Notes: generated by a model from the letters alone, not told the origin. Positions 43,423 through 52,366 are shown, counted from the stretch's first letter. The stretch is DNA of 64,000 bases from CAZYSK01 sp964649415 (GCA_964649415.1 CAZYSK010000011.1:1-64000); one strand, 5' to 3'. Numbers and translations: made by a program.

Positions 43423-45192
43423 ATGGCAGAAGCGCAACCCATCGGCTCGATCCTATTGGCTGATTGCGGCACAGTGATGACCAAGGCAGTGCTGATCGAG
43501 CAGGTAGGAGGGAGATACCGCTTCGTCGCGCATGGCACGGCTCCGACGGCAGCGGAGTCTCCGTGGTCCGACGTGGCGTCCAGCATTCAACATGCCGTCG
43601 AGCGAATCTCCAGGATCGCCGGCCGCGACTTCTTCAACGAAAGCGGTCGCCTGATCTCCCCTGAGGTGAGCGGCAGAAAAGGGGTGGACGTCTTCGCCGC
43701 GACCACCAGCGCCAGCCGGCCACTTGAGGTCGTGATAGCTGGTCTGGTGCGCGACCTGAGCGTCGCCAGCGCCGAGCGGGCGGCGGGCGGCACGTACTCG
43801 CTGGTCAAGGCAGTCCTGGCCAGTGACGGACCAGGGGGCCGCCTCAGCGACGAAGATCGGGCGCGCGTGATACGTGATGCAGCGCCAGACGTCGTCTGCG
43901 TCGCTGGCGGCACAGAGGGCGGAGCGGGCAACCCGGTGCTCGAGCTGGTGGAAACCGCGACCATTGCCTGTTCCCTGATGAAGCCAGAGACGCGCCCTCT
44001 CTTGTTGTACATGGGCAACTCCCGGCTGCGACGACATGTGGTAGACATCGTAGACGATAGTGCTGAGCTGCGCGTCACGGACAACGTCCGCCCCACCCCG
44101 GCAGAGGAAAACCTGCTCGCCGCACAGGAGGAACTGGACGCACTCTACAAACGGGACAAGATGAGCCAGTTACCCGGCGTTCAAGCTGTGGACGGCTGGA
44201 GCCAGGTGCCGCTTACATCCACCGCTGCCGCCTTTAGCCGCTTGATGCAGTACCTGTGGCATCTGGGTGGTGATCACTCAAGAGGCGTGATCGGCGTCGA
44301 TGTGGGAGCTGCTAGCACGACGCTGGCGGCCGTGTTCGATGGGCATCCATCGCTCACGGTCCAGAGTGACTTGGGCAGTGCCTTCGGCGGACAGCGACTG
44401 CTGCAAGAGCGGGACACTCACCCGGAACCGATTGTCCGCTGGCTGCCTGAGGCAATGAGTGCTGGCGAGGTACGCGCTCAGCTTATCAACAAGGAAAGTC
44501 ACCCGGTCAGCATTGGACAAGAGCCGCGACAGTTGTGGGTGGAACAGGCCATGGCTCGCGAGGCAATTCAGGCGGCTCGGCGAGTCGCCCAACCGGGCTG
44601 GCGGCCTGGCGCAGCACACGCTTACTCACGCCTCACGCCTCTGTGTGATACAATTGTCGTCCGTGGCGGGGTGCTGGCGCACGCCCCCCGTCCTGGGCAG
44701 GCAGCCCTGATCGTGTTGGACGGCTTGGAGCCCATCGGGGTGAGCACACTTGTATTGGATCGCTATGGGTTAGCGCCAGCACTGGGCAACCTCGCCGCGG
44801 TCAAGCCGCTGGCCGCGGTAGAGGCCCTGGACAACGGGGGCCTCGTCAACCTGGCGACGGTGGTTGCCCCAGTCGGGCAAGCGAGGCCCGGGGACCTGGT
44901 ACTCAAGGCACGAGTCACGTACGAGGACGACAGCAAGTTCACCATAGAGGTACGATACGGCGACCTGGAAGTGTTGCCCCTGATGCCCGGCCAGCAGGCA
45001 GTGATAGAACTGCGGCCCCTGCGCCACTTCGACGTCGGCCTCGGCGGGCCCGGAAAAGGCGGGAAGAGACTTGTGAATGGAGGACTGGCCGGATTGATTA
45101 TCGATGCCCGAGGACGACCGCTGTGCCTCGCTGACACCGCCAAGGAGCGGCAGCTGCGTATGCAACAGTGGATATGGGACGTGGGAGGATAG
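43423..45192 (+). CDS. MutL-like (glutamate mutase L family) ASKHA protein
   Basis: 589 residues. Matches the 'glutamate mutase L' family, an ASKHA (actin-like ATPase) fold: phosphate-1 loop LADCGTVMTKAVLIE (residues 12-26) and a second phosphate loop GVIGVDVGAASTTLAAVFDG near 287, with GGTEGGAGNP and VRGGVLAHAPRPGQA between. In clostridia the mutL gene sits between the glutamate mutase genes mutS and mutE; none of these is nearby. The context here, a membrane cluster, points to a different role, perhaps an ATP-driven reactivation or assembly step. Confidence is in the family only. Confidence 0.8.
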   Translation: MAEAQPIGSILLADCGTVMTKAVLIEQVGGRYRFVAHGTAPTAAESPWSDVASSIQHAVERISRIAGRDFFNESGRLISPEVSGRKGVDVFAATTSASRPLEVVIAGLVRDLSVASAERAAGGTYSLVKAVLASDGPGGRLSDEDRARVIRDAAPDVVCVAGGTEGGAGNPVLELVETATIACSLMKPETRPLLLYMGNSRLRRHVVDIVDDSAELRVTDNVRPTPAEENLLAAQEELDALYKRDKMSQLPGVQAVDGWSQVPLTSTAAAFSRLMQYLWHLGGDHSRGVIGVDVGAASTTLAAVFDGHPSLTVQSDLGSAFGGQRLLQERDTHPEPIVRWLPEAMSAGEVRAQLINKESHPVSIGQEPRQLWVEQAMAREAIQAARRVAQPGWRPGAAHAYSRLTPLCDTIVVRGGVLAHAPRPGQAALIVLDGLEPIGVSTLVLDRYGLAPALGNLAAVKPLAAVEALDNGGLVNLATVVAPVGQARPGDLVLKARVTYEDDSKFTIEVRYGDLEVLPLMPGQQAVIELRPLRHFDVGLGGPGKGGKRLVNGGLAGLIIDARGRPLCLADTAKERQLRMQQWIWDVGG

Positions 45193-45203
45193 GTAGACGC
45201 GAT

Positions 45204-46265
45204 ATGTACTATCCCTCCGAGACTCAGGTGACTCCGCTAACGAACGTGCATCACCGGCGGATGCTACCCGCGCCGGGCGAGGTCGTGGTTCGCGTCGCGG
45301 ACCGGGTTGAGCCCACGCAGGTTGTCGCGTACGCGGACATACCCAGCGATTTCCGCATCGTGCCCGCGGCACGCTTGCTGGGGGTCCCGGTCTCACGACT
45401 CGCTCGATGCATGCGCGTCAACTTGGGCGATGAGATACAGCGGGGCCAGGTCATCGCCAAACGTCGCGGGCCGCTGGGGCGCTCTGTCAAGTCTCCAATC
45501 GACGGCACAGTCAGAGCCAGGGTCGGCGGGCGCATACTGATCGAGGGCCAACCCACCACAGTTGAGTTGCGCGCCTATGTCTACGGGACAGTGACGAACG
45601 TGATCGCACAAAGCGGTGTGGTCATCGAGACGATTGGGGCTGTCATACAGGGAGTATGGGGGTCCGGCGGCGATAGCCTGGGTGTGCTCAAGTGCCTGGT
45701 GAAAGGCCCCGACGAACTCCTGGAAGGCAAAGCAATTGATCCCTCGTGCCAGGGATCCATCCTGATTGGTGGGTCAGGGCTGGATGAGACGGTGTTTGAG
45801 CGGGCCCAGGGGCTGCAGTTGCGGGGCATCGTGGTCGGCGGGCTGGCGCCTGATCTGATCCCCCATGTAGAAGAGTCGCCATTCCCAGTCGTCGTCACCG
45901 AGGGCATCGGAACAGTACCCATGTCCAGGCCCGTCTTTCGCCTGCTTACGACCCACGAGGGCAGGGAAGCTTCGATCAGCGGACGCGCTCAGTCCCGATG
46001 GGACATCGTGCGTCCAGAGATCATCATTCCACTGCCCACCGAAGCACTGCCATCGACTCAGGCGGAACCCGGAAGGCCTCTGACGGTAGGAGCCCAGGTC
46101 CGGATCGTCCGCACGCCCTACATGGGCACGGTGGGCAAGGTCGTTGCTCTCCCGGACCACGCCCGGCGCATAGGCACAGGCGCAAGGGTACGCGGCGCGG
46201 AAGTGGACATCGGTCAGAGGGCCCCCATCTTCGTCCCGCTGGCGAATTTGGAGTTCTTGCGCTAG
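45204..46265 (+). CDS. Lipoyl-like/KOW-like protein, unrecognised
   Basis: 353 residues from the ATG at 45204 (AGGT about 10 nt upstream). Residues about 80-140 look like a biotinyl/lipoyl-type barrel (GPLGRSVKSPIDGTVRARV, GGRILIEG). The middle is alpha/beta (IVVGGLAPDLIPHVEESPFP). The C-terminal 55 residues look like a KOW motif (GTVGKVVALPDHARRIGTG, RVRGAEVDIG). No signal peptide or membrane helix, so cytoplasmic. 11 nt after the MutL-like gene; may be a soluble partner of it. Confidence 0.6.
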   Translation: MYYPSETQVTPLTNVHHRRMLPAPGEVVVRVADRVEPTQVVAYADIPSDFRIVPAARLLGVPVSRLARCMRVNLGDEIQRGQVIAKRRGPLGRSVKSPIDGTVRARVGGRILIEGQPTTVELRAYVYGTVTNVIAQSGVVIETIGAVIQGVWGSGGDSLGVLKCLVKGPDELLEGKAIDPSCQGSILIGGSGLDETVFERAQGLQLRGIVVGGLAPDLIPHVEESPFPVVVTEGIGTVPMSRPVFRLLTTHEGREASISGRAQSRWDIVRPEIIIPLPTEALPSTQAEPGRPLTVGAQVRIVRTPYMGTVGKVVALPDHARRIGTGARVRGAEVDIGQRAPIFVPLANLEFLR

Positions 46266-46330
46266 GCTAGGGTGGCCACCCGGAAAACCGGAGCATCATC
46301 GCAACGAGAGGCCGGAGCAAGGAGGCAAGA

Positions 46331-46918
46331 GTGGAAGATCTCGAACTATACGTAGACGAAGAGGAAGAAGCAGAAGAGGCCGAGGGAGCCAATCGCACCT
46401 TCATTATCCTCGTCGCCGCAATGGGTGGCCTGCTCGCGCTGGGCATTTGCGCCTTCGTAGCCTGGGCTCTCTGGCTCTCCCCTCAGCGGAGGGCGGATCT
46501 AGAGGCGCGGAATCAGGCCATTCAGGCCACCAACACAGCAATGGTCGCGGAGGCAGAGGGAGCCGTCGAAGAAACTGCGCCCGCCGAAGAGGCCGCAGAA
46601 ACGGAGGAGGCCACCAGCGTCCCCACGAACACCCCCGTGCCGGCTGCGACGGAAAGGCCCACAACAGCAGCACCGGAGTCGGCGACGACGGAGGCCGAGG
46701 AAGCCACGGAGGCCGCTGTCACAGAGACTCCGGCCGAGATGGCGCAGGCACCTACGGCGACCCCCAGGCCCAGCCCAACCCGGCGGCCGACAGCTACGCC
46801 CAGAGCAGGCAGCGAGCAAGTCCCCGATACGGGGATCGGTGCGCTCAGTGCCGGTCTACTCGCAATGGGCTTGCTGTTCTTGTTGATCGTGGTCCGCCGC
46901 ATGCGTCGAGCCATGTAG
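46331..46918 (+). CDS. Acidic membrane protein with LPXTG-like C-terminal signal
   Basis: 195 residues, GTG start after AAGGAGG. Acidic N-terminus (LYVDEEEEAEEAEGA), one membrane helix at 23-49, then a Thr/Ala/Glu-Pro-rich outer stretch (about 50-162). The C-terminus has VPDTG (164-168), a hydrophobic segment (170-188) and a basic tail (RRMRRAM): the layout of a sortase sorting signal. No sortase in the window, so anchoring is inference. Last gene of the cluster. Confidence 0.7.
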   Translation: MEDLELYVDEEEEAEEAEGANRTFIILVAAMGGLLALGICAFVAWALWLSPQRRADLEARNQAIQATNTAMVAEAEGAVEETAPAEEAAETEEATSVPTNTPVPAATERPTTAAPESATTEAEEATEAAVTETPAEMAQAPTATPRPSPTRRPTATPRAGSEQVPDTGIGALSAGLLAMGLLFLLIVVRRMRRAM

Positions 46919-47008
46919 CGTCCGCGAAACGCGACACCGGCGCTGAGCATGGTGGCACATTCAGCCTTTCGAGGCTAGGTCCACGGCACTCATCTACACC
47001 TCCGCGCT

Positions 47009-47890
47009 CTATGGGAGTCGCGATTCCCAAAACGTATGGGGGTCCAGCGCCAGGTCGCCCAGGCAGATCGCATCCACACCCGCCGGTGAAGGAAGCGGCG
47101 TGTACAACGTCAGCATTCCGCGCGCTACGTGACTGGCGACGACGATACCAAGTGCCAGCGCGAACCCGTACACATCCACCAGCGCCACCAGCCGGTGGGG
47201 TGTGAAGACCGGAGCCGGAAATACGGCTAAGCCCCGCCACGCCAACTCCAGCGTGCGAGCACGTTCGAAATACGCCCGAAATCGCGTGCGCCGGTGCTCC
47301 CGGCGCACGCGCACGTCACGGCATCGAGCACCGTGTGAGACGGGGAGATCGATCACACGCACGCGATGGCTGCGGCGCAGCGGGAGCAGCAGGTGTTCCA
47401 GTTCGCTGCCTCGCTGGATGCCCACAACCACCGTGGGCTGCAGCAGGTCCACCTTCGAGCGCTTGAGCGCACCGCCGCCATCGGCAGGGTTCACCAACCC
47501 AGTCGTGTCGAACACGATAGCTGTGGCTCCCTCCTGGCGCGCTTTCTGCACCAGTCTATACGCCCCCACGAGCATCGGTAGCATGTGGCGGCGCGGAGAG
47601 ATGTCGCCGACAAAAACGCGAAAGCGCGGACCGCCAGGGGGGAACGCTTCGTCGCCGGGCACACCAAATGCCAACGTCATCGTCGCCGGCGGGCCAAGCG
47701 TGGACTGGCCGACGTCCCCGTCCACGAAGGCAACGCGCTCGTGTTGAGCGCACAAGCGACGGTAGAGGTGGCGGGCAAAGGTGGACTTGCCCGTATCCGG
47801 CGCGCCCACGACGAGCACCGTGCCGCACAGCGGGGAGAGTGCTATCCGGTCCCAGACAGGCGGAATCTCAAGCTGGACGTCGCGGTCCAT
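47009..47890 (-). CDS. Clp1/Grc3-like P-loop protein
   Basis: 293 residues from the ATG at 47888-47890; a GTG 12 nt earlier is possible. Walker A GAPDTGKST near residue 31, then FVDGDVGQSTLGPP, which together with SPLCGTVLVVGAPDTGKST is the pattern of the Clp1/Grc3 family of RNA 5'-kinases and related GTPases. Walker-B-like AIVFDTTGLVNP. The C-terminal domain is shorter than in eukaryotic Clp1. Bacterial members are uncharacterised. It is the last gene of the long minus-strand stretch, but repeats separate it from gatZ, so co-transcription is uncertain. Confidence 0.8.
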   Translation of the reverse strand: MDRDVQLEIPPVWDRIALSPLCGTVLVVGAPDTGKSTFARHLYRRLCAQHERVAFVDGDVGQSTLGPPATMTLAFGVPGDEAFPPGGPRFRVFVGDISPRRHMLPMLVGAYRLVQKARQEGATAIVFDTTGLVNPADGGGALKRSKVDLLQPTVVVGIQRGSELEHLLLPLRRSHRVRVIDLPVSHGARCRDVRVRREHRRTRFRAYFERARTLELAWRGLAVFPAPVFTPHRLVALVDVYGFALALGIVVASHVARGMLTLYTPLPSPAGVDAICLGDLALDPHTFWESRLP

Positions 47891-47897
47891 CGTAAAC

Positions 47898-48053
47898 GGC
47901 ACTCCGGCGGGCGCGGGAACCGTGCCCCTACTGCGAACTGGAGGCGCTCCGGCGTGACTGCGTGCTTTGCTACAGACTGACGGCGCTTCGGCGGGCGCGG
48001 AAACTGCGCCATCAGAATGGCGTGCCCCTACTGCGAATCGGAGGCGCTCCGGC
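47898..48053. repeat. Direct repeat, 33 bp twice, 100-bp period
   Basis: A 33-bp block starting CGTGCCCCTACTGCGAA occurs at 47921-47953 and again at 48021-48053, differing at two positions, exactly 100 bp apart. Flanking GGCGCTCCGGCGGGCGCGG-type sequence also repeats imperfectly. It fills the spacer between the Clp1-like and GatZ-like genes. Confidence 0.75.
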
Positions 48054-48074
48054 AGGCTCGGGAACGCGCCCCTG

Positions 48075-49334
48075 TCACTGCCCAGCCAGCAGGGGCAAGG
48101 AGTCCTTCAGGTTGAAGGCATCTACGTACGTCTGGATGTTCTCCGCGACGCGGTCCACGACGAAGCCGTGCGGATCCGGCAACTCAGAACGCAGGTTCTG
48201 ACAAAGCTGCTCGCGGGCGGCCAGCACCCGGGGATCAGTCCACACGTAGCGAGCGCCGGTGGCGACCAACCATTCGCGCCGGGCGGGCGACAGATCGTCG
48301 AAGTCCCGGCCCTTCTCATCGGCGAGGAGCCACTTCCGCCAGCGACCGGAGTCCACAACAGCGGTTTCGAGGGCGGCCCTGAAGCCAGAGGCAGGCAAAC
48401 CAGGGTTGAGCTCCACAAGCTGGCCCTCACGGTCGCACAGCTCGTGCAACGCGGCCAGCTCGGTCGCGGTAAACTCCGGGCCCACATTGGCCCCTCCCAT
48501 ACCTGTCGCCGGGTAGTCGGCGGGGTTGTCCACCCAGTCGGTGTAGTGACCTTTGATGAGCGAACCGAGATAGACAACCCGATTGTACAGACGACGGGCG
48601 CTCTCCGGGTCAAAGGTGCTTGTGTGAAGATCGGTCCCCACCTTGCCTACGATGAAACACGGCCAGACGTGTGCCAGTCCCTCAGCCTCCAGGCGCGCCT
48701 CCAACCCGCTGAGGAAACGGTCGAAGTTGTCGAAATCCACCAATCCACCGTGTACTTCTTCAGTTCCCACCTCGTAGGATACCGGCGGCAGGCCCAGGCG
48801 CTCACGGTGCACCTCGGCGTGGGCGATCAACTCGACTGTGCGCTCGACCACGACGTCAATCTCCGGCGGCTGCCCGGGAAGCAACGTCCGGTCCACCGTT
48901 GGGTCAACGTGTAGCAAGGCGTAGCCAGCCTCCAGGCACGCCATGAGCGTCTTCTTCACCTCCTCCATCGTCTCCTCCAGGCTCAAGCGGTCGCGGGTAT
49001 GGGCGTCCCTGAGCCATGGGCCCCCGTGGTCGAGACAGGGATAGAGGGGAGAATCACAGTGATGCTTCTCAGCCAGTTCCGTCATCCGGGCGACGAAAGC
49101 CCGCGGCGTCCAACCGGTGTAGCCGCCGTCCCGGTCTACCTGGTTCAGTGTGGCCGCAAACAACATCGGCATGTTGTTGGCCGCAGCCACCTTGACGGCA
49201 GCTTCCAGCACCGCGTCGGAGTTGGGACAGGCAGCGAGCAAGGTGATCTGCGTGCCGCGCGAGTGAAGGGCGATGATTCTATGTACTATCTGTTTGATCG
49301 TCAAAGTGGGCGGATTGCTCCCATCCGTCTGCAT
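48075..49334 (-). CDS. GatZ/KbaZ-like tagatose-1,6-bisphosphate aldolase subunit
   Basis: 419 residues from the ATG at 49332-49334 (8 nt after the kinase stop). The GatZ/KbaZ family shows TLLAACPNSDAVLEAA, NMPMLFAATLNQVDRDGGYT, CLDHGGPW, LHVDPTVD, SYEVGTEEVHGG and KGHYTDWVDNP; all are present. Classically the Z subunit supports a class II aldolase (GatY/KbaY), which is absent; a class I-type aldolase gene is two genes upstream instead. The product step is cleavage of tagatose-1,6-bisphosphate to dihydroxyacetone phosphate and glyceraldehyde-3-phosphate. Confidence 0.88.
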   Translation of the reverse strand: MQTDGSNPPTLTIKQIVHRIIALHSRGTQITLLAACPNSDAVLEAAVKVAAANNMPMLFAATLNQVDRDGGYTGWTPRAFVARMTELAEKHHCDSPLYPCLDHGGPWLRDAHTRDRLSLEETMEEVKKTLMACLEAGYALLHVDPTVDRTLLPGQPPEIDVVVERTVELIAHAEVHRERLGLPPVSYEVGTEEVHGGLVDFDNFDRFLSGLEARLEAEGLAHVWPCFIVGKVGTDLHTSTFDPESARRLYNRVVYLGSLIKGHYTDWVDNPADYPATGMGGANVGPEFTATELAALHELCDREGQLVELNPGLPASGFRAALETAVVDSGRWRKWLLADEKGRDFDDLSPARREWLVATGARYVWTDPRVLAAREQLCQNLRSELPDPHGFVVDRVAENIQTYVDAFNLKDSLPLLAGQ

Positions 49335-49342
49335 CGGGGTGC

Positions 49343-50275
49343 TCAAGAATGTACCTCCAAGAAAGCCTGAACCTGCTCCAAGGTAGGCTGGGCGGCGGTG
49401 CCGCCGAAGCCGGTGGTAGAGAGCGCGCCGCAGGCATTGGCAAAGCGAAGCGCCTCCTCCAACGGAAGCCCCTGGAACACGTAGGCATGGATGAAACCAG
49501 CGTTGAACGAATCGCCCGCGCCGGTGGTGTCTTTCACGTCCACTTGAAACGCCGGGCTGCGGATGATCGTGTCGTCGCGCAGCGACATAGCCCCTGCAGC
49601 CCCGCATTTGACGACCATGAGCCGGGGCAATTTGGCCAATCGCTGCAACGCCGTCTCGGTATCGGCCACGCGGGCGATCTCGCGAGCTTCCACCTCGTTG
49701 GGAATGAAGATATCCACGAAGTGCAGCACGCGCATAAGCTTCTCATCTCCCCATTCCTCGTACGGGTCGAAGCCCATGTCCAGCGAGATGCTAAGCCCGG
49801 CGCTGCGTGCCGCACGAAACAACTCCGCCAGCTGCGGCTGGAGCCCTAGCTGAAGGAAATACGAACCGACGTGCAGATGGGTGTAGTTCTCAAGCGTGGA
49901 CACGTCTATGTCATCCAGCCGCAACTCGGGAATGGAACCCATGTACGTGATGAGCGCACGATCGTTCGGATACGTCAGCGAAATCGCCATACCGGTCTGC
50001 ACGCCGCTGTCACGGATCACGTGGTCCGTACATAACCCATGGGCGCGCAATTCCTCGATAATGAAGTCACCGTAGTAATCCGCGCCAACCTTGCCCAGAT
50101 AGTCAACCGCCAGACCCAGGCGGGCCAGACCCGTCGCACAGATGGCTGAAGAGCTCCCCAGCACGACGTGGAACTCGTCGGCTAGAAGCTCCTTGCCCAG
50201 TACGGGCAAGGAGGGCAGCCCGCCCACGATCATATCTACGTTCAACTCGCCAATGACGAGAACGCCCCGCTTCAT
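49343..50275 (-). CDS. PfkB-family sugar kinase, probable tagatose-6-phosphate kinase
   Basis: 310 residues from the ATG at 50273-50275, 1 nt after the aldolase stop. GELNVDMIVGGLP at the start, the substrate-binding VLGSSSAICATGLARLG, and the catalytic VKDTTGAGDSFNAGF with the base Asp are complete PfkB signatures. Between an aldolase and gatZ, phosphorylation of tagatose-6-phosphate is the likely reaction (inference from context). Confidence 0.9.
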   Translation of the reverse strand: MKRGVLVIGELNVDMIVGGLPSLPVLGKELLADEFHVVLGSSSAICATGLARLGLAVDYLGKVGADYYGDFIIEELRAHGLCTDHVIRDSGVQTGMAISLTYPNDRALITYMGSIPELRLDDIDVSTLENYTHLHVGSYFLQLGLQPQLAELFRAARSAGLSISLDMGFDPYEEWGDEKLMRVLHFVDIFIPNEVEAREIARVADTETALQRLAKLPRLMVVKCGAAGAMSLRDDTIIRSPAFQVDVKDTTGAGDSFNAGFIHAYVFQGLPLEEALRFANACGALSTTGFGGTAAQPTLEQVQAFLEVHS

Positions 50276-50276
50276 C

Positions 50277-51257
50277 TCATCCGTCTCCTGTCGCCTCCTC
50301 ACTTCCTGAACCGAGGGTATCTGTCCAGGGACGAGCCAGAGCCTGGCACAGCGCCGTCACACGCGCCATCCGTCGATGAGCGACCCTAGACAGAAATCCC
50401 TCTCGCGCTCCTGTTGGCAGCTCCGTTGCCTCCCGCCAGACGGCCCGCCCCACAGCTACGCCACTGGCACCGGCACTGGCGGCCACAACCACCTGGCGAA
50501 GATACGTCTCGAACCCTACCCCCGCACTGAGAAGGACCCAGGGCACACGGGAAGCCCCCGTCAGCTCCCGGCAAGCGGCCAGCCACTCCGTCTCGTCAGG
50601 AGCCGTGTCCCCGTCCCGAGGGCCGATGTCCAGCGGGAACTCGGCCTTAAGGACGTCTACGCCGGGGATGCCCGTCAGCCGGCGCGCCGTCTCCACCACA
50701 ACGCGGCGGCGCTCCCCAGGAAGAAGCCGTCGCAGGGTTGGATCCAGCGGGTAAGAGAGCGGTTCCAGGAAAAAGGGAACGCCAGCCTGTTGACAGGAGT
50801 CCGCCACCTGGCGCACCAGCGACTCGGCCTGAGGGGCAGTTGGGGAATCGGGGTGGTAGTAGACCAGGAGCTTGACCGCGCTGGCGCCCATCCGTCCAGC
50901 CCGGCCGCTATCCCATCCAGGCAAGAGCTCGCTCACCCGGGCGGCGCGTTCACCCACGTAGCCACTGCGCTCCAGGGCCGCAATCAGGCCAGTCGCACCG
51001 GGCAGCACGCCGGTGGAGATCGCCCGGGCCGCGCCGAACTCCGCGTCCAGCAACACGGCGGAGGCCACCGGGGCCAGGGCAGTCACCACAGCCTGCTTGA
51101 AGGCCATCAACGCCTCATCCGTGACAGAGCCAGGGGTTTGGGCATCCAGGGCCCGGCGCAGGCTATTGCGATGATCTATCGCCAGGATAGAGAACACGCC
51201 CTGATCGGTCGCACAATGTTGTAGCCGGCGAACCTTGCCAGTAGAAAGCGTGCTCAT
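50277..51257 (-). CDS. Class I tagatose-1,6-bisphosphate aldolase, LacD-like
   Basis: 326 residues. KVRRLQHCATDQGVFSILAI at the start, AIDHRNSLRRAL, LLDAEFGAARA, and VKLLVYYHPDSP carrying the Schiff-base lysine; later DVLKAEFPLDIG and LSAGVGFETYL. These are the LacD/YihT-type barrel landmarks. Cleaves tagatose-1,6-bisphosphate (or a related ketose phosphate). The substrate assignment rests on neighbours. Confidence 0.85.
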   Translation of the reverse strand: MSTLSTGKVRRLQHCATDQGVFSILAIDHRNSLRRALDAQTPGSVTDEALMAFKQAVVTALAPVASAVLLDAEFGAARAISTGVLPGATGLIAALERSGYVGERAARVSELLPGWDSGRAGRMGASAVKLLVYYHPDSPTAPQAESLVRQVADSCQQAGVPFFLEPLSYPLDPTLRRLLPGERRRVVVETARRLTGIPGVDVLKAEFPLDIGPRDGDTAPDETEWLAACRELTGASRVPWVLLSAGVGFETYLRQVVVAASAGASGVAVGRAVWREATELPTGAREGFLSRVAHRRMARVTALCQALARPWTDTLGSGSEEATGDG

Positions 51258-51281
51258 CTCGTTTCTCCTACGTCGATCCGT

Positions 51282-52295
51282 TCACCGCCGGAGCCCGGGA
51301 ATCAGGCGCTGCGCATTCAGCGTGTAGAGTTTCTCCAACACGTCGTCGGGCAAGCCCAGGGCATCCACCGTCCAACGTCCCTGCACCGGGAAACCAGGAT
51401 ACTCGATCTGCGGATCGTCCGTCTCAAAGAAGCGCCAATGCCCATCGTAGAAGCGGCGGAGCTCCGCCATGCGCTCTTGACCCGCTCCCTCCCCGGTCTC
51501 CTCAAAGGCGTCCCATCCAAGCACCAGATCAGTCCCAAAGAGCACCCGATCCTGATGCTTGGCAAAGAACGCCCGCACCCGCTCCACCGGATGGCGTCCG
51601 ATCTCGCCGATGCGTGCGGAGGTGTCCACGAAGAGATTGGAATAGCGATCCAAGCAGCCATCCACGTAAGCCAGGTTCTCCGGGAAGTTGCCCAGGTGTG
51701 CGCCGATGAACACCGTGCCGGCGTGGCGCTCGACGACGCGATTGCGCTGAGCCAGCAAGGTGTCGTGTCCGGGAAACTCGGGCCGGCCGAAATGCCAGTC
51801 AGGGTGGCGCTGCAACTCCTCCCAGCGCTCATTCCCCTGATCCAGGGGCTGGAAGAACGCCACCGGGTCGGCCGTGTGGATGAGCACAGGGACACCCAAC
51901 TCACCCGCCCTGGCCCACAGAGGGTCGAGACGGGCATCGTCCACCGGGATGAGGCGACCGTCCGCGTCTGTGTGGCGCAGTCCCAACTCCTTGAAGATCT
52001 TCAGGCCACACGCGCCGCCCGCCACCTTGCGTTCCAGGTCCGCGGCCATGCGCTCTCCGAAGCCGGGAGACGTGTCACCGAAGTCCGGCGTGCAGAAGTA
52101 GACCATACGATCGCCAAGAGCTCGCCGATAGATCTGCATGCCGTCGTCATAGGGCATGTCCAACCGTTCGAGGACACCCAGGTTGACCACGGCGCTCAAG
52201 TGATTGGCACGCATGACGTCCGCCATGAACTCAGCCGTGGCGGGATGAAAGTGCACGTGGACGTCAATGGCAGAGCGATTGTGCAACGACTCCAT
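51282..52295 (-). CDS. Amidohydrolase-superfamily protein (amidohydrolase 2 type)
   Basis: 337 residues from the ATG at 52293-52295; GTG at 52298 has the better GGGAG spacing and is possible. Metal-binding DVHVHFHP, a conserved Lys in CGLKIFKELGLRH, His in VLIHTADPVAF, GAHLGNFPENL and Asp in FGTDLVLGWD fit the PF04909-like barrel. Not an AgaA/NagA-type deacetylase by its motifs. Lies between the glycosidase and the aldolase; reaction not predictable. Confidence 0.8.
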   Translation of the reverse strand: MESLHNRSAIDVHVHFHPATAEFMADVMRANHLSAVVNLGVLERLDMPYDDGMQIYRRALGDRMVYFCTPDFGDTSPGFGERMAADLERKVAGGACGLKIFKELGLRHTDADGRLIPVDDARLDPLWARAGELGVPVLIHTADPVAFFQPLDQGNERWEELQRHPDWHFGRPEFPGHDTLLAQRNRVVERHAGTVFIGAHLGNFPENLAYVDGCLDRYSNLFVDTSARIGEIGRHPVERVRAFFAKHQDRVLFGTDLVLGWDAFEETGEGAGQERMAELRRFYDGHWRFFETDDPQIEYPGFPVQGRWTVDALGLPDDVLEKLYTLNAQRLIPGLRR

Positions 52296-52366
52296 CACGT
52301 TCGTATCTCCCACTCAAGATCATGCATCCGCGGCAAGGTGCGTTCAAGTGCCGGTCACCGTTTCGA

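Noticed and set aside
43423..45192. Identification as DNA mismatch repair MutL.
   Set aside because: The motifs are ASKHA phosphate loops of the glutamate mutase L family, not the GHKL ATPase of mismatch repair.
46963..46976. Hairpin AGCCT-TTCG-AGGCT between convergent genes as terminator.
   Set aside because: The stem is only 5 bp with no T-run; it may still weakly terminate.
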